DNA from: Bactericera cockerelli
Lineage: Eukaryota; Arthropoda; Insecta; Hemiptera; Triozidae
Direction: 5' to 3'
Length of the DNA: 64,000 bases
Assembly: GCA_024516035.1 (NCBI GenBank)
Contig: CM044966.1
Span: 16,349,377-16,413,376 of the forward strand
The notes under the pieces were generated by a model. It ran no database searches and was not told the DNA's origin. It saw nothing but the letters and a program-made list of their open reading frames with translations. Within the stretch, counting starts at the first letter, position 1; the number at the start of each line of letters is the position of its first letter. Positions 32,031 to 43,300 of this stretch are shown here, piece by piece. The translations under genes and the position numbers were made by a program.

Positions 32031-32982
32031 CCCAGTTTAGGAACCACTCAGAGGATATAGTGCGTACTGATCACATCCGAAGTACTGGGCGTGCGCACAC
32101 CGGACTTGTAGAAGGCGCGCGAGTAGTCAGAGGATATAGTGCGTACTGATCACATCAGTCTCGTCCCCAGTTTGGGAACCACTCAGAGGATATAGTGCGT
32201 ACTGATCACATCCGAAGTACTGGGCGTGCGCACACCGGACTTGTAGAAGGCACGCGAGTAGTCAGAGGATATAGTGCGTACTGATCACATCAGTCTCGTC
32301 CCCAGTTTGGGAACCACTCAGAGGATATAGTGCGTACTGATCACATCCGAAGTACTGGGCGTGCGCACACCGGACTTGTAGAAGGCGCGCGAGTAGTCAG
32401 AGGATATAGTGCGTACTGATCACATCAGTCTCGTCCCCAGTTTGGGAACCACTCAGAGGATATAGTGCGTACTGATCACATCGGTCTCGTCCCCAGTTTG
32501 GGAACCACTCAGAGGATATAGTGCGTACTGATCACATCCGAAGTACTGGGCGTGCGCACACCGGACTTGTAGAAGGCGCGCGAGTAGTCAGAGGATATAG
32601 TGCGTACTACTACTGATCACATCAGCCTCATCCCCAAATTCAAATCATGGATAAAATCTCGGGAAGAGATAGGTGCCATAGTTTATTATATTTCTGACGC
32701 GGGATGAAAGTATCCCTTTAAAAATCAGTACATTACCTAGTTAAAAAAAAAAAATCAGCCTCATCCCCAGTTTGGGAACCATTCAGAGGATATAGTGCGT
32801 ACTGATCACATCCGAAGTACTGGGCGTGCGCACACCGGACTTGTAGAAGGCGCGCGAGTAGTCAGAGGATATAGTGCGTACTGATCACATCGGAAGTACT
32901 GGGCGTGCGCACACCGGACTTGTAGAAGGCACGCGAGTAGTCAGAGGATATAGTGCGTTCTGGTCCCCAGTTTGGGAACCAC

Positions 32983-33283
32983 TCAGAGGATATAGTGCGT
33001 GCTGATCACATCCGAAGTACTGGGCGTGCGCACACCGGACTTGTAGAAGGCGCGCGAGTAGTGCACGTTGGGACAGATGGGCGGGGCCGAGGCGCGGCGA
33101 CGCGCGCACAGGATCAAGTTGATGAGGAGGGGGAGGGCGAGGAGGGAGAAGAGGAGGACGAGAATGAGGAGGAGACTGTCGGTCTCCGGGCGGTGGTTGT
33201 AGAGGTCGAGGCAGCGCAACCGGTAGCCCTTGTGGTCGAGGTCGAGAAGGTTGAGGTTGGCCATCTCGACCGGGTCACGACAC
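32983..33283 (-). CDS. LRR gene exon 11: end of LRRCT, TM helix, tail, stop
   Basis: It starts after CCACCAG. It encodes CRDPVEMANLNLLDL, a conserved Cys before the membrane, the TM helix, CARRRASAPPICPN and ends STHYIL with TGA at 32983-32985. It is much richer in GC than its surroundings. Confidence 0.9.
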
Positions 33284-36200
33284 CTGGTGGGAGGAAACAA
33301 TAGTTTGTTTATTTTTTTAATTTTTTTTTTCTTAATGAAACCAAACCATTTAACATCTGTAAAGGAGAAGGAGAAAAGTGAAGTATGTATATGTGAAATT
33401 TAAATATTCTATTATATTAAAGTGATGTTTTTCAACTTTATAGTTATATACACCACTCTGGTAGAAAATGTTTTGAGCATTAACCTTGCCTGGTGGTTGC
33501 CTTCCACTAAAGAGTGTTATTAATGTTATTATTAAGTATTATGGGAGTGTTTCTCATTTATTTAAATGGTACAAAGTATTTTATCGATGGGCTTAACAGC
33601 AAACATAGATAAATATCAGGTTGAGGTTGGAAAGTCCAGCGTTATTATTATTAGAACTTACTTGAGGTTGTTGATGTACTAGGGATGGTTAGCTTCTAGT
33701 AGGGGCAGCAGGGAAGACACCAGCCACTGGTTGTCACAGTCAATGGGTCATAGGCTATTTCTACGTCAAAGGACTATTGATCTTTTTTGGGAGCCATTAA
33801 ATTGTTAGTAGGTTCTAACAACCTAAAGTTCTAACAACTCACTTGAGGTTGTTGATGTACTGGGGATGATTGGCTTCCAGCAGGGGCAGCAGGGAAGACA
33901 CCAGCCACTGGTTGTCGCAGTCACACATCCACGGGTTGTGCCTAATGTCCAGGACCTTCAGCTTATCCCAGCGAGCTACCAGGGTGCCTTCTAGCCTTTG
34001 CAGAGCGTTGTTGCTTAGTACAAGCTGGGGGGAATTGTAATCAATTGAACAAGTTAATCATAAAATAAAATAAGGGTTGGGTGGAAGAGATGGCCACAGA
34101 CACACATCCACGGGTTGTACCTAATGTCCAGGACCTTCAGCTTATCCCAGCGAGCTACCAGGGTGCCTTCTAGCCTTTGCAGAGCGTTGTTGCTTAGTAC
34201 AAGCTGGGGGAAATTGTAATCAATTGAACAATATAAAATCCCAAGATATAAAATCACTTGAACATCGAAGAAATATGCAAGACCTAACATTCCTACACAA
34301 GATCATCTTAATATATAAATATCAAAGTCACTGACTGACCACTGAGTGACCACTTACTGATCATCGCTCTACAGCCCAAACCGTAAGTCCTAGGAAGCTG
34401 AAATTTGGTAGGTAGCTCTGTCTTATAGTCTAGATGTGCAATAAGACGAGATTTTTCGAAATTCCCACTACAACACCTGCCATTGGCGAAAAAGGATTTT
34501 TTGCTTTCACGGCCATGCCTCGGCCCGCAAAGCGGGCGACAGCCTGCTTGTTATTAATAAAATAGATCCTCCAGACTTACTTTATCAACTCGATTTTCAT
34601 CTAAAACAATTTAACTCCAGGAATAAAAATACTTTCAAACTTTGTAGGAATAGAACAAACATAGGCGAATTCTCCCCACTCCAGCGAATGCAAAAACTAG
34701 GGAACAATATAGCTGAAAAAGTTGATATATTTTTTTGTTGTCAAAAAATGAACTGTGCATATGATTTTTGTTTGTATTTTAATATTGTAATGATTTTTGT
34801 ATTTTAATATTGTAATAAATGGGAATACATCCCGTCAATTCTTAAAAAAAACCAAGGTAATCATAAGAGGGGATACAGAGGGATGAACCTGGGAGGAGCG
34901 AATTCAGAGAGGAGTGCAGAGAGGTGGAAAGAGAGGGGGTGAAGGTGTTCTTGATATCATTTAATTTTGGTTGGTTATACTCATTCTATTGAGTGAGGCG
35001 TTCTTCCTTTTGTGGCCGCGAGGTGGTGTTTTTGTGGGGGATATCAGTTTTTTTTTGTACGAAAATATAGATTCATACACTACTAAAACATTATGAAGTT
35101 AATCATAAAATAAAAGTAAGTAAATTAATAGTTTAAAGTTATCATATTTGTATTAATCACTTTCGTGATATCACAACCACTCAAACTCGCTGTACTAAAT
35201 CTACGCTGAAACCTGGACTTGAACCACCGACCTCCAGGTTACAAGTCCGCCTCCTTATTTATGGATCAAGCTACTCAGATCGGTAAGTAAATTAATAGTA
35301 GGTTATCTCTAGCATTTTTTTTTTTTTGTTTAATGTCTAGAAAAAGCCAAAATAAACTAGCATAAGTTCAGATAAAAAAACACTGCCAATTATGGACACA
35401 ATACTTCCTCGTGATTGCTTCACATTGTAAACACGTGCCAATTTTGAGATTTTATAGAAAATTACTTGTATCTCCGAAACGGCTGAACCGATTTTCTTCA
35501 AATTTGTTTTATATGGTAGAAAACCGTTTTTTCTACATTCTAGATTCTACAAAAAATTCTGTATCGGCAAGTCGTGATCCTTATTTTTTTACTTTTTTGT
35601 CCAAAATTTCGGATTTTCTTAAATATCAGAACCAAATTATAATTTATTTAAAAATAAATATAAATAACTTAAGTAAAACAGTAATATGCATATTCTTACA
35701 AATTTTTATCAAAATCGGGTGTACCGTTCACGAGATATAAGCGTTTAAGTAAAAAGTTAGTGGTCAGGCGCATGGTCTCTTTCACCCAGAACCGCTGGTA
35801 TGAATTCGATGAATTTAAAATGGGACCATCTACAGAATGTCTCCTAGATGTGTGCAAAATTTCATTAAAATCGGTCGAGTAGTTTCCGAGATTTGCGCGT
35901 TACAAGGAATCGTTTTAACAGACAGACAGACAGACAGACGGACAGACAGACCGACAGACCAACAGACCGACAGACGGACACAAAACCAAATTTGCTCAGG
36001 AGGTCATGAAACGTCCAGAAATATGAAAAAAATTGAAATCGGAGCAAAAAAATATTTTTTTTTACAAAAACGAACACAATACTTCCGATTTCTAATATTA
36101 GAAATTTCTCGGAAGTAATATTATGTAAACTGTCATTGTTATACATATATTTGAACCATTTACTTGTCATGTATTTTTTTAAAAATGTCGTTTTCAAATG

Positions 36201-37336
36201 TTGGTCAAATCACGATTGCGTTTTAACCCTTTATTTCCTGGAAACTGACAAACTAGCTACTCAAATTAAGCTCACCCAGCCTGAGTGGGGCCGGGAATAG
36301 GCAGCACCACGAACCTTTATCATAAATGAGAGATAAAAACCTATCGATCAGATGAATCGAATATCGAAGACTAGCCACCCAGCCTTTGCGGGGCATTTCT
36401 ACTGTACACAATCCGAAGAATAATGGTTAATAATAATAATAAGTAACTATATTTGTTTTCATTTACATTTCAATTCCTATTACATCTCCATGAAGTACTG
36501 TTGTACTTTTCGGGAGATGTAAGTAATTTTCTCATATATCAGTTCTTTTTTATAATTATTTTATTTTCATTGTTTCTTCTTATTTTTTATTTCTATTTTA
36601 CCCAATTATATTTCATTATTTGTAGTAATAAGGTGTTAATTTGTCAGATTAATTATTTTGATCTCCTATATTAATAATAATAATAATAATAATAATTCCG
36701 TGTACGTGAGATAGGTATTGATACAAATCGCGGTGGTGAGAGAATTATATGTACGCCTAGATCCAATGTCTAGGCTCCTTGCTGGCGGAGGCTGGCGTGT
36801 TATCCTATTTTGAGGTTTCTTTTTATTTATTTATTTATTTACACTTTATTTTTTATGCAAGGCAAAGAACAATAAATTATTAACAGAGATAATATTTTTT
36901 TTACAATATTTACAAAATAAGGTGTAAAAAAATATTTAAATTTAAATATGCAACTGTCTTGTAATCCAGGGCGAAGTTTTAGGCATTCTCTGCCACTTAA
37001 ACCCGGATCTCTTATATCCAGGTTCGAATTTCTCCTTAATTTATCACCTTTTCCAGTGGTGGCCAAACAGTGGTCCATGTCTGACCATCCTCGGACACCT
37101 GAGTCCGACTGAACGCGGCCGAATGGATCAAGGTCAGCCTCGAGTTGTTGGCGGCCGAGAAGGACTGAAGGGCCCCCAGGTTGGACAAACTGTTGGCCTG
37201 CAGGGAGACCAGCTCCGGCATGTAGCTGAGGGACAGGGTGTGCAGTTTGGGAAGCGCTGGGAACGATCTGAGAAAGAAAAGTGCGTTTAATTTTTATCAT
37301 TTTTTTTATTATTATTATTTGTGAAATCTGTTTTTT

Positions 37337-37375
<39 letters not shown>

Positions 37376-40300
37376 CTCCTTCCAAATATAGAGAGAGAAA
37401 AAGAGAATAGGATAGAATAGATTAAAAACAGAAGGAAAAGAGAACAAAACAGTAGAGGATAAAATAGAATAGAAAATGAAACAGAATAGAATTGAAGAGA
37501 ATAGACTCACTTTGTTTACCCGCTAGAATATGAAATGATTTGTTTACCCGCTAGACTAGGAGGACTAGGAATTGTTGATCCTACAGCAAATGTAGTTCAA
37601 TCATTTGAAACTTCATTAAAAGCTAATGAAAAACTTATTACTGCTATCCAGACTGGTAACAATGTTCAGAATGATGCTCACTACAACCATGCTACGAAAA
37701 TAATTCATGAAGAAAGAGATAAAAGAAAAGAACATGAAAAAATCAAATCAGTGGAGATTCTAGAAAAATTGTCTGATAAATCAAAAAGAAGTATCCAAAG
37801 AAGCATACAATACAAAACTTCTCAATGGTTAACAATACTACCAACGTATGCGGATAAAACTGATTTAACTGCAATGCAGTTCAGAGATGCCATTTCCATC
37901 AGATATGGACACGAACCTCAGAACATGCCAGAATATTGTGATGGATGTGGTGCTGGTGATTTCAATCTAAACCATGCCCTCAACGGTAAGAAGGGAGGAC
38001 TCATCAAGCAGGGCCACGACCAGCATCGAGATGATGTGAGAGACTGGGCTGAATTAGCATGGGGTCCAGCAATTATTGAACCTGTGATGAGAGAGGCCTC
38101 ATTGAATGAACCAGCCCTGATAGGTGACGTGATGTTGACCGGTGTATGGGAGTCAGCACGAAAGGCGTTCTTTGATACTCGCATCACCAATGCTGACGCT
38201 GTATCGTATGGTTCCCGTCCCTGGTCTTCAATTTCACAGTCACAATCACATGAAAAACATATGAAATACGATCGTGCTGCTGAAGATCTGAGGGCTTCTT
38301 TTGTGCCTCTAGTTGTGTCATGTGATGGTGCTGTAGGTAGAGAATATGAAAGTTTTATCAAGAAAACAGCAGAAAAATTAAGCCACAAGTGGAACAGAAC
38401 ATATGGAAAAATTCTTCAATGGCTCAGAGTTAAAATAGAAATTTCAATTATTAATGCTACGAGTATGAGGATCAGAGGAACTCGGAGAAGAATTCGTGGT
38501 GTTGGTTGTGAAGATGGGGCGGGAGTGTTTGATGTTGCCGAGATATGATTGTAAAGAGTATTTTTATGTAATAATCTCAATATATTGGTTTGAGTAGTTG
38601 TTATACCTCAAAAAAAAAAAAAAAAAAATCAAAATACCTAATAATTATAATTATAAAAATGAGGCCAGAGTTATACAGTTAACTATTGATTGATACATAG
38701 ACTCACTTAATAACAGGTATGGGGTTTCCATTCAAGTTGAGAACTTGAAGATCATGCGACTGCGCCAGTTGTTCTGGTACAGAGTGGAACTGGTTGAATG
38801 AGAGGTCGAGGGTGTGGAGGTAGAATATAATAGAATTGAAGAAGAGACAAAAAAGAAGACGAAGAGAGAATAAAATAGAAGAAAGAAGAAAAGAAAGGAA
38901 TATAAAAAAGTGAAGGGAAAAAAAAAGAGAAGAGAATGGAAGATGAGAAAAAAAATAAAATAGATTGGAAACAAAGGGAATAGAATAGAGTATAGAAAGA
39001 AAAGTGAACCTAATAGAATAGCATGGGGTCTATCCCCGACGACAACAAAATGGACGAAGTTTTCTATTTGTAAAAACTAAATAAAGCATTGGTATAGAAT
39101 AGGATAAAATAGATTAGAAAAAGAAGGGGATAAAATGGAATAGAATAAGATCAAAAAGAGAACATAATAGCCAGACTAGAAGAAAATAGACTCACTTAAT
39201 AACAGGTATGGGGTTTCCATTCAAGTTGAGAACTTGAAGATCGTGCGACTGCGCCAATTGTTCAGGTACAGAGTGGAACTGGTTGAATGAGAGGTCGAGG
39301 GTGTGGAGGTAGAATATAATAGAATTGAAGAAGAGATAAGGAAAATAATACGAAGAGAGAATAAAATAGAAGAAAGAAGAAAAGAAAGGAATATAAAAAA
39401 GTGAAGAGAAAAAAGAAAAGAGAATGGAATGGAAGAAAAGAAACGAATATAAATGTATGGAGAGAAAAAAGAGAAGAGAATGGAAGAAAAGAAAAGAATA
39501 TAAAATGGATTGGAAAAAAAAGAAAAGAGAATAGGATAGAATAGATTAGAAAACGGAGGGGGAAAATGGAATAGAAAAAGAAAGAAAAGAGAACATAGAA
39601 ATAAAATAAAAGGAAAGAGAACAAAATAGAATAGGATAAAATAGAAAAGAAACAGAATAAAAGAGAAGGATGGTAGCCAGAGTGGAGGAATGACTCAGCA
39701 CTTCTACCACTGTTTTACAAGGAATCTAATAATTGACAAGTGCCCCCAAACCAATCCAATGCTTAAAGAAAATAGACTCACTTAATAACAGGTATGGGGT
39801 TTCCATTCAAGTTGAGAACTTGAAGATCATGCGACTGCGCCAGTTGTTCAGGTACAGAGTGGAACTGGTTGAATGAGAGGTCGAGGGTGTGGAGGTAGCG
39901 GGGGGTGTGGAGGAGGTGATTGGGGAGCGAAGTGAGGCCGGTGCCGCTCAGGTCTAGGATCTGGGGAAGTAACAAAGTCCATGGTGGGCGAGTTTTAATT
40001 TGGACTCGCACGATCTAATTTACAAAGAATTTACAGAGTTGAGAGAGAGAGGGTTGGTCGTGTATTCTATTTCTAAGTGTGACTTTTTGATTTCATCAGA
40101 GGAGAGTGTGTTATTTTCTTTTTTACTTATTTATTTTGTCATTTGTTTGTTTCTTAATTATATACTGTTAACATTGTACTTTGTCCTCCTAATAAAGCAT
40201 ACTATAATAATAATATAAATAAGGCGATATTATTTTTATGAATTATTATAAAAGGTTCACCTTGAGGTAAGGTATGGAGGAGAGAGCTATGGAGGTGGGC

Positions 40301-43300
40301 ATGTCTATATAATTATTATTATAAAAGGTTCACCTTGAGGTAGGGTATGGAGGAGAGAGCTATGGAGGTGGGCATGTCTATAACACCCAGGGGATTGTTG
40401 CCTACGTGAAGTTCCTCCAGGCTGGGCAGATGCTCAAACAGATCGGCGTTGAGGCTGTGAAAGTCGTTGTAGCTCAGGTTGAGAATCTTCAGACTCTTGA
40501 GGGGCTCGTAGGAGTCCGGTGCATAGTTGCCCTGTGGAGGATAGAAGAGAATAGAATAGAATAGAAAAAAAAAGAATAGAATACAATAGAATAAAATAAT
40601 TTTATTGTAAATAAAGCCCGAGGGCATCTTACAAAGTCAATACTTAAAATTAATCTAATACTAAGGGAATAAAACAAAAAGTAAATTACAATGTTATGAC
40701 ATTGAAAATAGAGTTAGGGTGCGTAGTTGCCCTGTGGAGGATAGAAGAGAAGAGTTAGGGTGTGTAGTTGCCTTGTGGAGGATAGAAGAGAAGAGTTAGG
40801 GTGCGTAGTTTCCCTATGGAGGATAGAAGAGAAGAGTTAGGGTGTAGCTCAGGTTGAGAATCTTCAGACTCTTGAGGGGCTCGTAGGAGTCCGGTGCGTA
40901 GTTGCCCTGTGGAGAATAGAAGAGAAGAGTTAGGGTGCGTAGTTGTCCTGTGGAGAATAGAAGAGAAGAGTTAGGGTGCGTAGTTGTCCTGTGGAGAATA
41001 GAAGAGAAGAGTTAGGGTGCGTAGTTGTCCTGTGGAGGATAGAAGAGAAGAGTTAGGGTGCGTAGTTGTCCTGTGGAGAATAGAAGAGAAGAGTTAGGGT
41101 GCGTAGTTGCCCTGTGGAGGATAGAAGAGAAGAGTTAGGGTGCGTAGTTGCCCTGTGGAGGATAGAAGAGAAGAGTTAGGGTGCGTAGTTTTCCTGTGGG
41201 GAATAGAAGAGAAGAGTTAGGGTGCGTAGTTGCCCTGTGGAGGATAATAAGCCAATAAACCCTAGGGAAACTTCAAGCCAGCCTGGTTTTTTAGGGATGG
41301 CTAGATTGGCTAGGTCTCCTTTTCAATTTATCCTGGGACCTAATTAGATCTATTAGATCATTTTTATGAGCGCCTTTTATTTAGCTGGTTATGCAATGTG
41401 AAATACAGATGAGTAAATGTAGAATATTATATTTATTTAACAATAATTATGATTTGCTTAGAAATAGTTCATTTAGTTCCCTATAACAATTCATATGATC
41501 TGGTATGAATAGTTTATTTCGTTCAGTAAAATTCACCTGTAGTCCGTTCCAAAAACCAAAAACACTCTCTACTATTCAAATCTCACTTTCAACAGTCACA
41601 CAAGACACTCTGATTGGTTACTTTGAACGCAATAAGCAATCAGAGTGCGTTCTGTGACTGTTGAAACTGAGATTCGGGAATTTGGAGAGTGGAGAGTGTT
41701 TCTAGAATGGGCTACTGATTATTATTATAGTATGCTTTATTAGAAGACAAAAATATATACAGTAAAATACAATGAAATTATAAAGAAAAAAATTAATAAA
41801 TTTAGCAAAGAAACAAGAACAAAAAAGAGAATGAAGTTTATGTCCTACCTAAAGGGCGGGGTTATTGCCTGAATCTCTTCCACCGTACCCAACTGTAACT
41901 AACTGATGTGTTAGCTACAGTTCATCTAGTTCAGTAGAACAGTTCAGTATAGTTCATCTAGTTCAGTGGAACAGTTCAGTACAGTTCATCTAGTTCAGCG
42001 AAACAGTCCAGTACAGTTCATCTAGTTCAGTGGAACAGTTCAGTACAGTTCATCTAGTTCAGTGGAACATTTCAGTACAGTTCATCTACTTCAGTGAAAC
42101 AGTTCAGTACAGTTCATCTAGTTCAGTGGAACAGTTCAGTACAGTTCATCTAGTTCAATGGAACAGTTCAGTACAGTTCATATAGTTCAGTGCAACAGTT
42201 CAGTACAGTTCATCTAGTTCAGTGCAACAGTTCAGTACAGTTCATCTAGTTCAGTGGAACAGTTCAGTACAGTTCATCTAGTTCAGTGGAACAGTTCAGT
42301 ACAGTTCATCTAGTTCAATGGAACAGTTCAGTACAGTTCATATAGTTCAGTGCAACAGTTCAGTACAGTTCATCTAGTTCAGTGCAACAGTTCAGTACAG
42401 TTCATCTAGTTCAATGGAACAGTTCAGTACAGTTCATCTAGTTCAGTGGAACAGTTCAGCTCACCTGGAAGACATTGGGAGTCAGCACAAAGCTGTTCAG
42501 CTTCGTGTGACTCAGATCTAGCGTCAGCAAGTTAGTCAGCAGCTTGAAGACGCCATCTTCAATGACCTTGATCGGGTTGTTACTGAGACAGAGCCTGGTG
42601 ATCTGCTCCAACCTGGAATAGATTCAGCATTATTATTATTTACTGAACTCAGTAGCTTGATCGATAAGGCAATCTATGTTACAAATTTTATTTACAAAAA
42701 CAATAAATGTTACAAATTTTGGAAATCGGTTTTACTTGAAAATAATAACCGACCTCAGTAGCTTGATCGATAAGGCGGCAGACTTGTAACCTGGAGGTCG
42801 CTGGTTCAAGTTCCAGTTTCAGCGTGAATTTAGTAAAACGAGTTTGAGTAGTTGTGATATCCCGAAAGTGATTAATACGAATATGATAATTAAAAAATAT
42901 ACATATTTGGTTTGGTTCGACATTGTTGCTACTACTAAATATAATATGGTTTTTAAAAATTGAAGATTGAATTGAAAAAAAAACTTTTTTTTTAAATTTG
43001 GTTTTAACGTCGCTTTCAACTGCATGTTCGGGTATAAAATAAATAAAATAAAATAAATGTAAAATGGCAAAAAAAAATCTTCCTCAACTCACCGAGGAAA
43101 CTGGGTGACCTTCTCAATGTCATTGTTGGACAAGCACACGGTGGTGTACTTATAGGACAAGAGAGGGCTGGACAGCAGGGTTGTGTAGTTGTGCTGGAGG
43201 GCCTTGCGGTTGCAACTCAGCAGACTTGTGGCCTCCTTGCAGTCGCAGACCAGGCAGGGATCCACCGCGTCCTTTCTGGAGGACACCGCGTCCTTTGTAG

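Larger units (their letters stand above)
31090..32982 (-). repeat. Array of LRR-gene 3' ends (C-terminal codons, stop, 3' flank)
   Basis: Two interleaved units fill about 1.9 kb. One (about 57 bp) carries GTTTGGGAACCACTCAGAGG; the other (about 79 bp) carries CCGAAGTACTGGGCGTGCGC and GACTTGTAGAAGGCGCGCGA. On the gene strand they correspond to the last about 25 codons of exon 11, the TGA and the first 3' UTR bases. The longer unit occurs eight times besides the genuine one. A SINE (31266-31473) and a family K repeat (31902-32030) interrupt the array. Confidence 0.92.

Noticed and set aside
32885..33303. Other-frame ORFs over the LRR 3' end and array
   Set aside because: The minus-strand frame that continues exon 10 and encodes LRRCT plus the TM helix explains the region; the others are shadows.
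37036..37105. Earlier donor CAG|GTGTCC for LRR exon 9
   Set aside because: It keeps the frame but breaks the LRR consensus; the donor at 37048 gives LEKLVLSNNAL.
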